A program made the position numbers and the translations under genes. Shown one piece after another: positions 5,487 through 13,693 of a DNA stretch of 24,242 nt. Within the stretch, counting starts at the first letter, position 1; each line of letters begins with the position of its first letter. Source of the stretch: a virus; IMG/VR virus record IMGVR_UViG_3300042486_000180, positions 1 through 24,242 of that record. One strand, written 5' to 3'. Below the pieces are notes generated by a model. That model ran no database searches. It worked only from the letters and a program-made list of their open reading frames with translations, and was not told where the DNA came from.

Positions 5487-7291
5487 TATCTTTCGTTTAT
5501 GAATCCTCGGTTCGGCATATCTATTGGACGTGTCGAAACAAGTGCATTGTTTTTAATTTTGTAACCAAATTTCTCCGCTTTTCGTACGGCTATTTGTTTT
5601 GCGTTTGGACTATTAACGTCTATTCCGAAGCGTGAATCGAATTGCGCGTAAACTTGTTTATTCCAACGGTGGTGGCAATTTGGACCACCCTTGTACAACC
5701 AAATATCGTAAGTTAAATTTCCGCCCTTACCGAAACCGATTGTTCTTCCTTCTGCGTTGGTATAGAATCCGTTAACTACGCTTTTACTCATTCGTAAAAT
5801 GTCTTCTTTACGATAAATCTTTTTAGCGCTTTTCATTAACTTACAAAAGGGACGCATTTTACCACTTTTACCGCCGTCTTCGCCTTCGTAAACATATCTA
5901 GTAATAAACTTAACCCCGTCTATTACTTCATCTTGCTCGGACTTTGCGTTAGGAAAAGCCATTCCCGTGTTTACTAATTCAACCAAACGACTGAACAAAG
6001 ATTTTTCGCCTTTAAGTGCGTTATTTTCTTCTTCGTCCGTGTCGTAGTCTACGGGTGCTTCGTCTATTAATAGCCAATCTTCTTGGGGTTGTTCGCCGAA
6101 TTCTTGTAACGCTAAAGCTATTTGTTCTTCTACACTTTGCGACTTTAATTCCGTTGCGTCTGCGCCCGTTTCCTCGGTTACTTGTTCTTCGGTTGTTGCG
6201 TTTTCTAAATCGGTAAATTCAAGCGGTTTTAATGTTCTAAAGAATAATTTTAACGCTATTCCGTTAAACGCTAATATCCTATCAAACGCTTCAAGTATTT
6301 CGTCCTGAAATGGCTTAATAATCATATTGTTAAACAAGATAAACGAATTTTGTAATTCGTCTGCGTTGCTTGAGAACCCGTTAGTTGAAGCAATACCAAA
6401 TAGCAAAGGACTTGTAACGTTGTGGCCTAACATTATTTTTCGTAAACATTCGTCCGATAAATACGTGTAATGGTCGGGCGCGTCATTTAATGGTATATCC
6501 TCAACGGTGGTTTTTGATTCTACGTTTGAATTAAACGCAACGATAACTTTTTGACCTTTAGAACCAGTTAACTTGCTTAATACCTTTTGAGAAATTAAGT
6601 CTTGTTGTTCTTCGCTTGGAACTCCGTTGTTAAAGTTAACTACTTTCGTTCCTGAAAAGCCGTTTTGTACTTCGTTAATTAAATAGTCGCTTACTTCTTC
6701 TTCTAAAACTGCATAAGGTAGTGCGCCTTGGTAGTCGGGGTAAGCATAATACTTCATTCCAACCCCGTAAGGTTTAACGAACATTATTTCGATTTTTTCC
6801 TTTGAGTGTCCAAACGCGGAAATTCTCATAGGCGGGAACTTACGTACTTCCTTCCAATTATCCGAGTAATAATACCCCGTTATTTCGCCTTTGTCGTTAC
6901 ATTTTTCAGCGCGTAAAAGATTCACGGGTATATGGTAAGCCTTTAGAATTTTATCGTGCTTTTCGTTGTAGTGTACTTGTATAGCAAATTGACCGAATAA
7001 CTTACGGTCGAATACCATTTTACGAACGCAATCTTTACTAAATAAAGTCATCATTTGCGCGTACTCGTTAGGCTTACGCGAAGCGTCTAAGGCGCTTAAA
7101 CCTTTTCCGTATATCAAACGTGAAACGTTGTTTATAATCGCGCCATTTGTCGTTGAATTTGTATACCTATCAATTAGGTAATCAAAGTAATCGTTATTTT
7201 CTCCCCAACCTACCCACGCGTCTCGCGAGTTTTCCTGAAGTACGGGTTGTTGGTATTCCGCTAATTGTAAAACGTGGACGTTATTACTCAT
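5486..7291 (-). CDS. Portal protein with C-terminal extension
   Basis: 601 residues. The first 380 residues look like a portal: an N-terminal DAWVGWGENNDYFDYLIDRY segment, a long central alpha/beta body, and a late helical part with LGHNVTSPLLFGIAST and IIKPFQDEILEAFDRILAFN, matching the clip/stem/crown order of Bacteroidota phage portals. A linker rich in Glu and Gln follows (about 365-420). A further domain from about 480 has RPFCKLMKSA, YDIWLYKGGPNC and C539-H540-H541-R542-W543, resembling the end of MuF-type head-morphogenesis proteins. The portal forms the dodecameric DNA gate at one capsid vertex. It lies downstream of the capsid gene here, opposite to the usual order. The fusion reading is tentative. 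Confidence 0.8.
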   Translation of the reverse strand: MSNNVHVLQLAEYQQPVLQENSRDAWVGWGENNDYFDYLIDRYTNSTTNGAIINNVSRLIYGKGLSALDASRKPNEYAQMMTLFSKDCVRKMVFDRKLFGQFAIQVHYNEKHDKILKAYHIPVNLLRAEKCNDKGEITGYYYSDNWKEVRKFPPMRISAFGHSKEKIEIMFVKPYGVGMKYYAYPDYQGALPYAVLEEEVSDYLINEVQNGFSGTKVVNFNNGVPSEEQQDLISQKVLSKLTGSKGQKVIVAFNSNVESKTTVEDIPLNDAPDHYTYLSDECLRKIMLGHNVTSPLLFGIASTNGFSSNADELQNSFILFNNMIIKPFQDEILEAFDRILAFNGIALKLFFRTLKPLEFTDLENATTEEQVTEETGADATELKSQSVEEQIALALQEFGEQPQEDWLLIDEAPVDYDTDEEENNALKGEKSLFSRLVELVNTGMAFPNAKSEQDEVIDGVKFITRYVYEGEDGGKSGKMRPFCKLMKSAKKIYRKEDILRMSKSVVNGFYTNAEGRTIGFGKGGNLTYDIWLYKGGPNCHHRWNKQVYAQFDSRFGIDVNSPNAKQIAVRKAEKFGYKIKNNALVSTRPIDMPNRGFINER

Positions 7292-7616
7292 ACATTATAA
7301 AGTCGTTAGTTGTTGTATTACTTATGTATTGACCGTCATTAACCGAGAAAGTGTTAATCGGTTGGTTAGTGCAAAACATACGCTCTTTTAATAGTAGATT
7401 TCCGCTTCCGTCTTTAATTACAACCCAATAAAATTGGTTTTCTTCCGTGGGTAAAATTCCGCTAAAGTTATAAACGTAATCCCCTGCGGTAAACGTACCC
7501 GAAACTACTTGAGTTGTATTCGTGTTTTCGCCCGTTAACTCCAACGTTACAGGAGTTCCGTAGCGCGGAATAAACTTAAAACTTTGCGAAGTGTTGGATT
7601 CGTTAACTACTATCAT
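7284..7616 (-). CDS. Hypothetical beta-rich structural protein, 110 aa
   Basis: 110 residues starting MIVVNESNTSQSFKFIPRYG. It is rich in beta strands and Thr, with no membrane segment. No family is named with confidence, but proteins with this opening occur among structural genes of flavobacterial phages, so a minor virion role is likely. The frame stays open upstream to 7691, but that part covers the terminator hairpin at 7651-7673. The ATG at 7616 has a good ribosome site (TAGGAGTT, about 8 nt ahead), one of the few in the window, so 7616 is chosen. It overlaps the portal start by 8 nt. Confidence 0.7.
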   Translation of the reverse strand: MIVVNESNTSQSFKFIPRYGTPVTLELTGENTNTTQVVSGTFTAGDYVYNFSGILPTEENQFYWVVIKDGSGNLLLKERMFCTNQPINTFSVNDGQYISNTTTNDFIMYE

Positions 7617-7650
7617 ATTATTATAACTCCTAATCCGTGTTTTTGTGCAT

Positions 7651-7673
7651 AAAAAAAGGGGTGTTGCCACCCC
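7651..7673 (-). terminator. Intra-operon terminator after tail-tube gene
   Basis: The minus strand reads GGGGTGGCAACACCCC followed by seven T: a 6-bp stem, GCAA tetraloop and U tract. It is 24 nt after the stop of the tail-tube candidate. No TAnnTTTG promoter lies between it and the next gene, so termination is probably partial. Confidence 0.8.
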
Positions 7674-7696
7674 CTTAACGTTATGAAACAAAGTTC

Positions 7697-8257
7697 TTAA
7701 GAATTAACTACCGTTGGGTTGTTCAATAAAGCAACTAATTGCGCTTCGGTTGCGCAATCCAAGAAATTGGCAGGCGTGGCCTCTTGGCCCGTGAAAGTCA
7801 ATCCGTAACCATTCATATCACCCAAGGCAGTACCATTCGATATAGTACCCGCCGTTACGTCCATTCCTCGGAATAATCCCGCTATAAAGTATTGTCCCGC
7901 GTTTGTCTCTACAATAATGTTAGGTCGTCCGTAAGATAATAATTTAACTTGTTTGTGCGTAATCGCGTCTTGTTTTTTTAATTGAACGCTTAATACTTGC
8001 TCGAAGAACGTAGTTCCGTTTTCACGTGAACTTGTAATAGTTGTTTCGAAGGAGTTTGTACCCTTAAGTTCGAATTTGTAAATTGAACTTAAAGCGGGTA
8101 AAGAAATCGCGTTAATAACGTCTTCTAATCCTGGCGCTGTATCGTAAGTAATGTCGGTTTCGTCGTAAAGTCCGTAATTAAGTACGTAAAGGTTTTTTAA
8201 TCCACCTACTACGTCTTTACAAGGTTCTAATCTACCGTGTGAAATATCGCAACTCAT
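7697..8257 (-). CDS. Putative major tail (tube) protein
   Basis: 186 residues, beta-rich. The order GRLEPCKDVVGGLKNLYVLN, then SFETTITSSRENGTTFFEQ, then VKLLSYGRPNIIVETNAGQY and GMDVTAGTISNGTALGDMNG matches a conserved structural protein of Bacteroidota siphoviruses that I take to be the tail-tube subunit. Tube proteins polymerise around the tape measure to form the tail. Hairpin terminators before and after the gene suggest its expression level is set separately, as expected for a subunit needed in hundreds of copies. It sits between capsid and portal, away from the other tail genes. A capsid decoration protein is the main alternative. Confidence 0.65.
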   Translation of the reverse strand: MSCDISHGRLEPCKDVVGGLKNLYVLNYGLYDETDITYDTAPGLEDVINAISLPALSSIYKFELKGTNSFETTITSSRENGTTFFEQVLSVQLKKQDAITHKQVKLLSYGRPNIIVETNAGQYFIAGLFRGMDVTAGTISNGTALGDMNGYGLTFTGQEATPANFLDCATEAQLVALLNNPTVVNS

Positions 8258-8279
8258 TTTATTTTAGTTTTTTAATGTT

Positions 8280-8311
8280 AAAAAAAAGGGTGGTAGTTTT
8301 ATCCACCACCC
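8280..8311 (-). terminator. Intra-operon terminator after capsid gene
   Basis: The minus strand has GGGTGGT and ACCACCC (7-bp stem, 10-nt loop) followed by eight T. It is 23 nt after the capsid stop and 22 nt before the next start. No consensus promoter follows, so it probably thins transcription or protects the 3' end of capsid mRNA. Confidence 0.8.
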
Positions 8312-8334
8312 CGTTATATTTTTGGTTAGGTTGA

Positions 8335-9267
8335 TTATCCGTAAATTACGATATCTTCAATAACTCCGTACTGAGTACCCGCAGCCATTCGCATAACTAC
8401 ACGAACGTTGTCATCTCCTAAAGTTGCAGATGTATCAATTACTCTAACTTCTTGCGTGTCGCTCAATAAAGAACAACCGAAGTAAAGGTTAGAAGTAGTT
8501 GTAGCCATCATTGAAGAAGAAGGTAAACCATTCGCCATAAACAAAGGAAGACCGTTGAAAGTTACCGCGCCGTTGTTATACCACATTGTACCCTGAGCGT
8601 TAACACCCGAATTAGACGTAGCCAAAACGGAGAATCCACCTAACGCAGCAACGTATGCTTTAATAACGTCTTGAGAAACGTAAATTTTAAGGTCTGGCTT
8701 TCCGTAAAGTGTAGCAGGAATTGCGTTGTAAACTGATTGTAATGCTTGAATAACGTTACCCGCGTTAATTGTACCACCCGCGATATTTTGTGCGATTGGT
8801 AAGTTAGGGTCTGCTTGAGCCGTTGTAAATAACCCGTCAAATTGACCTGAAACGGAAGAAGAACCTTGCCAAATTGAAATCTCGTTAGCGGCTGCAACTT
8901 TTTCAGCGGCATAAGCTATTAAATAATCCGAAAAAGATTTTGGCAAAGTATCGAAAGAAGAATAACCCATTTCGATTGATTGCCAAGTTGAGTGAAACTC
9001 GGACTTACAAAAAGTCATATTCACTTGAAGGTCTTTTACTTGTAATACACGCTCGGTTAAGTCAACGGTTCCAACTGGGGTAAAGTCGCAAGAAGCGTCC
9101 TTCAAAAAGTCAGTTGTCTCAAGTCGTTGAATAACGGCCTTGTATTTTACGTTAGGCATAACGGTTACCCCGCCACCCTCGATAGTTGGTGCGCTTAATA
9201 AAGCCGCAGATACGTACTTACCTGCCCACTGGCCTGCGTACGAAGTAGTAATAGTTGGATTTGGCAT
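8335..9267 (-). CDS. Major capsid protein (HK97 fold)
   Basis: 310 residues, the usual size of a processed or short HK97-fold coat protein. Visible features are a flexible N-terminal arm, a long helix region with FSDYLIAYAAEKVAAANEIS (spine-helix-like), then a region with a GGTINAGNVIQALQSVYNAI segment and a peptide-domain stretch (LKIYVSQDVIKAYVAALGG), ending in beta strands. These are features of Bacteroidota phage coat proteins. Scaffold directly precedes it (16 nt) and the XkdF-type protease is nearby, as expected. The start at 9267 follows an AATT-rich leader. A strong hairpin terminator directly after the gene suggests high-level or separately tuned expression. Confidence 0.85.
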   Translation of the reverse strand: MPNPTITTSYAGQWAGKYVSAALLSAPTIEGGGVTVMPNVKYKAVIQRLETTDFLKDASCDFTPVGTVDLTERVLQVKDLQVNMTFCKSEFHSTWQSIEMGYSSFDTLPKSFSDYLIAYAAEKVAAANEISIWQGSSSVSGQFDGLFTTAQADPNLPIAQNIAGGTINAGNVIQALQSVYNAIPATLYGKPDLKIYVSQDVIKAYVAALGGFSVLATSNSGVNAQGTMWYNNGAVTFNGLPLFMANGLPSSSMMATTTSNLYFGCSLLSDTQEVRVIDTSATLGDDNVRVVMRMAAGTQYGVIEDIVIYG

Positions 9268-9282
9268 TTTTTTTTAATTTAA

Positions 9283-9882
9283 TTATTTATACATTTTGTT
9301 TAATACGGAATCCATAATTCCGCGTGGTGCTTTTTTACCGATTTTAGTAAACTCGGTTTTAGCTTCGTTTTCAGGGTTAAAAGAAATTGGCTCAGGTGTT
9401 TCAAAAAGTTCGGTCTTTTCTTCTACGACTTCAGCAACTTTTGAAAGTTTAGCTAACTCAACTTTTAACGCTTCATTTTCTTCTTTAAGTTTTTCCATTT
9501 CGCTAAAGAATGTTTCTTTAACTATGGATTCGATTGTTTTCTTTGGAGTAGATACGGGCGCGCTCATTTCTTCTTCGGGCATCGGCTCGGTAGTTTCCTC
9601 TTTTACTTCTTCCTCAACTTTTTCTACTTCCTCTTCCTTTTCTTTAACCTCGGAAATAATACCTTCTTCTACAATAACTAAAATACGTCCGTCTTCTAAT
9701 TCGTATTCTCCAACGGGAACGGCTATCTTTTGTTCGTCTTCAGTTACGACAAAAACTTCTTTTCCTGCTTCGAACGAATCCGCTTCGATTTTGGTTACTC
9801 CGTCTCCCATTAACATTTGTTCTAACTTAATTTCGTTAGATAACAACGCTTTGATTTTTTCTAATAGTGTGCTATTTTTCAT
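9283..9882 (-). CDS. Capsid scaffolding protein
   Basis: 199 residues, strongly acidic and rich in Glu and Lys. There is a short N-terminal helix, then a small beta part (about 25-78, with GKEVFVVTEDEQKIAVPVGE), then an extended Glu-rich linker (80-105). A predicted coiled coil follows at about 120-155 (ETFFSEMEKLKEENEALKVE), then a basic C-terminus ending MDSVLNKMYK. Acidic, coiled-coil, directly upstream of the coat gene and with a basic C-terminal tail for coat binding is the classic scaffold pattern. The XkdF-type protease encoded upstream may remove it during maturation. The function follows from composition and position. Confidence 0.75.
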   Translation of the reverse strand: MKNSTLLEKIKALLSNEIKLEQMLMGDGVTKIEADSFEAGKEVFVVTEDEQKIAVPVGEYELEDGRILVIVEEGIISEVKEKEEEVEKVEEEVKEETTEPMPEEEMSAPVSTPKKTIESIVKETFFSEMEKLKEENEALKVELAKLSKVAEVVEEKTELFETPEPISFNPENEAKTEFTKIGKKAPRGIMDSVLNKMYK

Positions 9883-9886
9883 TTTT

Positions 9887-10297
9887 TTATACTTTAAGTG
9901 TTCTTACTGCATTTAACGCGTCGTCAATATCCCCTTGAATATCTTGTGCGTACATAAATAAATCGCTTAGTAATTTATCGGGTTCGCTTCCAACTAAATT
10001 GATTCCAAGTTCTTTGGAAAGTTTATCCATTTGCGCTTTATATTTTTGCGCTGTTGATAATGCTTTTTTTCCGTAATCTTTGTTCAAAGCAACAATTTTT
10101 ACAACTTCTTGTAATGCTGCAACATTTTTCAAAATAGCGTCTTTTCTTTTCTTGTAATCCACCGCGTCTTTTGCGCCATTTTTAGCATAAACTTTTAATT
10201 CATCTAATAACGCTAAATGTACTTGGTGTGTACCTAACTCCGTTTTTGTGGCTTCGATTTCGTAAGCCTTGTTGATTTTGTCTAAAATTGTTTTCAT
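9887..10297 (-). CDS. Hypothetical helical protein, 136 aa, capsid module
   Basis: 136 residues, almost all helix, with many Lys, Ala and Asp and no Cys. Segments such as EATKTELGTHQVHLALLDEL and YGKKALSTAQKYKAQMDKL suggest a helical bundle. The ending AQDIQGDIDDALNAVRTLKV is acidic then basic. No family is recognised. It lies between the small Cys-rich gene and the scaffold gene, four bases before the scaffold start, so a part in capsid assembly is plausible. It could be a second scaffold-like or packaged internal protein. Confidence 0.7.
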   Translation of the reverse strand: MKTILDKINKAYEIEATKTELGTHQVHLALLDELKVYAKNGAKDAVDYKKRKDAILKNVAALQEVVKIVALNKDYGKKALSTAQKYKAQMDKLSKELGINLVGSEPDKLLSDLFMYAQDIQGDIDDALNAVRTLKV

Positions 10298-10336
10298 ATC
10301 TATATAATTAAAGGTTAAAAGTTTTGTTGCATTTTG

Positions 10337-10519
10337 TTACGGCTTCGGATACCATAACGGGGGTGGTGGAACGGGATTCGGTGGCGTTACGTCGCTTCCG
10401 ATTCCTTGGTTTTGTAGTTCGCCCGTACAACACTTTGAGTTATAGGTGTTGTCTTTGCATAAGCACCCACGCTTACCACCACGCGGACTATTTCTTATTT
10501 CTTGTCTTCTTGCTTTCAT
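10337..10519 (-). CDS. Small conserved Cys-rich, Pro-tailed protein, 60 aa
   Basis: 60 residues in three parts: a basic start (MKARRQEIRNSPRGGKR), a compact core with four Cys (CLCKDNTYNSKCCTGELQNQ, then GIG), and a proline-rich end (PPNPVPPPPLWYPKP). The core recalls small proteins remembered from flavobacterial phages. Its Cys pairs could bind a metal or form disulphides in the virion. The start overlaps the stop of the preceding 44-residue gene as ATGA. Function unknown. A minor virion protein is likely because it lies between protease and scaffold. Confidence 0.65.
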   Translation of the reverse strand: MKARRQEIRNSPRGGKRGCLCKDNTYNSKCCTGELQNQGIGSDVTPPNPVPPPPLWYPKP

Positions 10520-10650
10520 CCTTGTCCGCGATTTAGTTTTTTATAATTCTTTGACGTTTTAAGTTGGCTTGTTTTTGATTTTGCGTGTACGTTAGGACGC
10601 TTTACTTTCGGCTTTTGAACGTGGTTAGAAGTTGCAACTTGTTTAGCCAT
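10516..10650 (-). CDS. Small basic protein, 44 aa
   Basis: This gene fills an apparent gap between 10519 and 10643. The peptide starts MAKQVATSNHVQKPKVKRPN and continues with HAKSKTSQLKTSKNYKKLNR, GQG at the end. It is very basic, with no acidic residue. Similar short basic proteins with an HAKTKTSKLK / SKNYKK pattern are remembered from Bacteroidota phages. The start is 8 nt inside the protease gene and the stop overlaps the next ATG as ATGA, so it is tightly coupled to both. A DNA- or capsid-binding role is suggested only by its charge. Confidence 0.7.
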   Translation of the reverse strand: MAKQVATSNHVQKPKVKRPNVHAKSKTSQLKTSKNYKKLNRGQG

Positions 10651-11227
10651 TGATACCTAATAAATTTTTAAGTTCCATTATTACCTCGGTTGCTTCCTGT
10701 TCTTCCGAACTCATTTCGAATTTATCAGCGAAGTAACCTTCTATTGAAAAGCCTTTTACTTTGCCTTCTTTAACATCGTTCCACACTTCTTCGTTGTTTA
10801 CTTTCATCGAAATCATCCAAGTACCTTTAGGTAAACTGAATCCGTAAAGGTTCGACTTGTCCTTTTTTTCGTCTTCGATTATCCACGACTCAACCACGCT
10901 TAAACCCTTTAACTTTTTTTCGTGTTCGTAAGTAGCATTGTTTTGGTTCGAGCGCATTAAAAACAATTCACTTGCTTTTCGAATAGTGTCCTCGGAGAAA
11001 TAAATATAGTATTCTTCGTTCTTTGCGTTGCGTCGGTAAATTTGTTTGTTTGGAACTAAAGCCGCACCCATAAGAATCCTTTTCTCGGTGTCAACTTCTT
11101 TAAGTTCGATTTCGTGTTTATTTAAGGCTACAAAGTTTTCTTCGATTGCAGGGGAATGCACAACGCTTACCGCGTCTATTCCGCTTTGTTCATCGTTTTC
11201 GTCTATGATTAATTCAATGATTCTCAT
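10643..11227 (-). CDS. Prohead maturation protease, XkdF / Peptidase_S78_2 type
   Basis: 194 residues. The order matches the XkdF family: GIDAVSVVHSPAIEENFVAL near the N-terminus, ILMGAALVPNKQIYRRN, then YEHEK (H102, likely catalytic), VVESWIIEDE, GTWMISMKVNNEEVWNDV, and KGFSIEGYF with the likely catalytic Ser161. The family is a herpesvirus-like serine protease that cuts scaffold and coat N-termini during prohead maturation. It lies three small genes upstream of the scaffold and coat genes. The gap from the tape-measure gene is 21 nt. It is the first gene of the head module, which here follows the tail module. Confidence 0.85.
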   Translation of the reverse strand: MRIIELIIDENDEQSGIDAVSVVHSPAIEENFVALNKHEIELKEVDTEKRILMGAALVPNKQIYRRNAKNEEYYIYFSEDTIRKASELFLMRSNQNNATYEHEKKLKGLSVVESWIIEDEKKDKSNLYGFSLPKGTWMISMKVNNEEVWNDVKEGKVKGFSIEGYFADKFEMSSEEQEATEVIMELKNLLGING

Positions 11228-11248
11228 ATCTAAATAATTTAATTTTGG

Positions 11249-13693
11249 TTAAAGTGTTGCGTTTTGTATTCGGTTTCTATCTAAACTTTGCGCAGTTGTT
11301 ACTTGTCCACTAACTACGTATGCTTGAGTAGGTTGTTGTTGAAGTTGCGAAAGTTGGTTAAGTCCGTTATTACCTACGACATTAAAGGAAGGCGCTTGAG
11401 TTCCGCCCGACATACCACCGCCACCACCTTCGGAAGCGCCACCACCACCCGTAGAAGAACCACCACCCTCGAATTTTTGCGAAGCAATTTTAGCAACTCC
11501 TGCCAATCCACTTGCTACGGCTATCCCTGCGGCAATACCACCACGAACGGGCGAAGTTGGGTCGGGAACGGGTGTAAACTGCGAAAAGTAAGCCGAACGC
11601 GCACTTAAAAATGTGTCAATTAATGCGGTGGCTATACTTGCCGCCTTTTTAACTTGGAATGCTTTTTTGGCTTGTTTTTCTCCCTTCTTACCAAACATTT
11701 CCGTAAGGTCGGAAATTAAGGTTAACCCTTGTTTTGCTAAATCCGCGTCGCGTTTAATTGCTTCTTCTTTACGTGCTTTTTCTGCGTCCGTATATTTCTT
11801 ATTGATTTCTTCTACTTCGCGGTTTTTGGCTTCGGTTATTGTTTTTTCTGCGTCTGCGTTACCTTTCGCCATTTTCTGCATTTCCTTATATTTCTCGTCG
11901 AGTAAATAAAGTTCGCGCGCTTGTTCGCTTAAAGTTTCTTGGTAATTTAGGTCTTTTAAGTTTTTAACATCTTTTAAGAAATCTTCTTGTCGTTTCTTTT
12001 CTTCTTCTTTTAATTTTTCGTCCGCTTCTTTGGCTTCCTTTAATTTTTCTGCTTGGTATTTTTCGTCTATTGCTAACAAGTCTTTATTCAAAACGTCTTT
12101 AGCGTTTACAAGTATTTGTCGTTCTTGTTCGGTTAGTTTAGATTCCGCGTTTACCCTTAATGCTTCGAGTTGTTTGTTATATTCTTCGCGACTTATTTTG
12201 CCCGACTCGTATTGTTTGTTTAGTGCTTCTTGTTCATCTGCTATTCGTTCTTTTAAGAAGTTATCTCGGTAGTCGTTGTAAGCGTCTTGACGTAATGCTT
12301 TTTCTTTTTCTATTCCGTCCGCCATTAACGCGAGTTTTTGGTTTTCGGCTTCTTCTTCTAATTTGCTTTGGTCGTCGTATTGTTTCTTTAAGTTGTCTAT
12401 GTAAGCCTTTCGGTTTTGTTCTGCGTTTTGCTTTGCCTTATTCCCTGCTTCTTTGGCTTTGTCGGCCATTTCTTTGTTGTGTTCGGCTTGCATTATTTGA
12501 ATTGAATGGTTTGTGTCTACGTTGTCTTTGTAGGTTTCGTCCATTATTTTTCTAACTCCTTCCGCTCGTTTCTTTAACTCTTTGTACCTATCGGAATCTT
12601 GGTCTTCGGTTGCTAATAGTAAATCCATTTCGGCCTTAATAGCCTTCATTTTGGATTTTTGAACTTCTAAATAAACACGTCCACTTGCTAAATGCGCTTT
12701 GGCCTTAGCTAATTCCATTTCGTAGGTCGCTTTTCCTGAAGCCTTTGCTAAATCTATTTCGCGTTGTGCCTTTGCATCGTTTTGGCTTTGTTCTTTTTTA
12801 ATTGCCTTTGCTCGTTTGTCCGCGGACTTTATAACCGCTTCCGTGTGGTCTTGAGCGTTCTTTTTCATTTTGGCCGTGTTAACATCGTCAACCAACCCCA
12901 TAGCTTCTAGCGCTTTAATAGTTCCGTAAATAATACCAATAAACGGAAACATTATCGAAATTAAAATCTTAACTCCAGTGCCTAATTTTTCAAACTTTTC
13001 ACGCGCCCACATTACCGCTTGAGTTACTTTATCAAAGTTGGCAATAAGTAAACCAACCGCGACAACTATTGCACCGATACCCGTAGCAATTAAAGCAATC
13101 CTAAATAATTTCATCGCGTTGCTCGCTACTCCCGTGGAAACTGCTACTCCCGTTTGAGCCGTGGCTAACCCCGTTGAAGCAACCGCTTGAGCGCCCGTTG
13201 TAACTACGTTCGCTTTATCAACCGCCGCACCCGCTGCCGTTACGGCATTCTTTTTGAATAAGCCTAAAACAACGTCTTTTATTTTTGTACCTAACGTGCT
13301 AAACGCTCTTCCCGCGTCTTCTAATCCTTCCAATCCCTGAGCCAAAGCCATTGCGCTTTGTACCTTTAGCATAGTTTCTTCAACGGCTTCGGATTCAACA
13401 CCAATTAAGCCTAAACCGCCCTGAACCGCACTAAAACCCGAAGCAACGGAAGACATAGCCTTACCCATAGCCAAAAACGTTCCCTCGCCTTTGTATGTTT
13501 TTAATAAGTCGTTAGTATCTTCTATTTGGTCTTTAAGTTCTGCCGCTCGTTTTGCTGCTATTACCGCTTGTTCGGATTGCTCGCCATAAAGCGAAACCAT
13601 TTTTTGTAATTCCGAAACCGCTTCTTTTAACTGCGCTTTTAATGGTTTAACATCGCTTTTTACTTCAAGTTCAATCGTTCGTTTTTCCGCCAT
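11249..13693 (-). CDS. Tail tape measure protein
   Basis: 814 residues. The N-terminal 70 residues form coiled coil. Two hydrophobic segments lie at about 197-220 (FRIALIATGIGAIVVAVGLL) and 241-260. A long charged helical region of Lys, Glu and Ala (about 280-660) has coiled-coil character. A glycine-rich stretch near 745-765 leads to a C-terminus with AYVVSGQVTTAQSLDRNRIQ, a very typical ending of tape measures in Bacteroidota phages. The protein sets tail length inside the tube. At roughly 0.15 nm per residue, a tail near 120 nm is expected. It overlaps the preceding gene by 23 nt and is the last tail gene before the head module. Confidence 0.9.
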   Translation of the reverse strand: MAEKRTIELEVKSDVKPLKAQLKEAVSELQKMVSLYGEQSEQAVIAAKRAAELKDQIEDTNDLLKTYKGEGTFLAMGKAMSSVASGFSAVQGGLGLIGVESEAVEETMLKVQSAMALAQGLEGLEDAGRAFSTLGTKIKDVVLGLFKKNAVTAAGAAVDKANVVTTGAQAVASTGLATAQTGVAVSTGVASNAMKLFRIALIATGIGAIVVAVGLLIANFDKVTQAVMWAREKFEKLGTGVKILISIMFPFIGIIYGTIKALEAMGLVDDVNTAKMKKNAQDHTEAVIKSADKRAKAIKKEQSQNDAKAQREIDLAKASGKATYEMELAKAKAHLASGRVYLEVQKSKMKAIKAEMDLLLATEDQDSDRYKELKKRAEGVRKIMDETYKDNVDTNHSIQIMQAEHNKEMADKAKEAGNKAKQNAEQNRKAYIDNLKKQYDDQSKLEEEAENQKLALMADGIEKEKALRQDAYNDYRDNFLKERIADEQEALNKQYESGKISREEYNKQLEALRVNAESKLTEQERQILVNAKDVLNKDLLAIDEKYQAEKLKEAKEADEKLKEEEKKRQEDFLKDVKNLKDLNYQETLSEQARELYLLDEKYKEMQKMAKGNADAEKTITEAKNREVEEINKKYTDAEKARKEEAIKRDADLAKQGLTLISDLTEMFGKKGEKQAKKAFQVKKAASIATALIDTFLSARSAYFSQFTPVPDPTSPVRGGIAAGIAVASGLAGVAKIASQKFEGGGSSTGGGGASEGGGGGMSGGTQAPSFNVVGNNGLNQLSQLQQQPTQAYVVSGQVTTAQSLDRNRIQNATL

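Noticed and set aside
7689-7698. Palindrome TTCTTAAGAA at the end of the tail-tube gene
   Set aside because: Ten AT-rich bases overlapping a stop codon are easily expected by chance, and the real terminator is next to it.
8640-8912. 90-codon minus-strand frame inside the capsid gene
   Set aside because: It is out of frame within a well-supported coat protein gene and has no start signal or family resemblance.
9296-9916. 206-codon open frame on the plus strand
   Set aside because: It is the mirror of the Glu/Lys-rich scaffold gene, which gives a long Ser/Phe-rich antisense frame. No promoter, ribosome site or protein-like pattern supports it.
11613-12555. Several plus-strand frames antisense to the tape measure gene
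   Set aside because: They arise because Lys/Glu-rich coding avoids stops on the other strand. The proteins are low-complexity Ser/Leu/Arg mixtures, and no other plus-strand gene exists.
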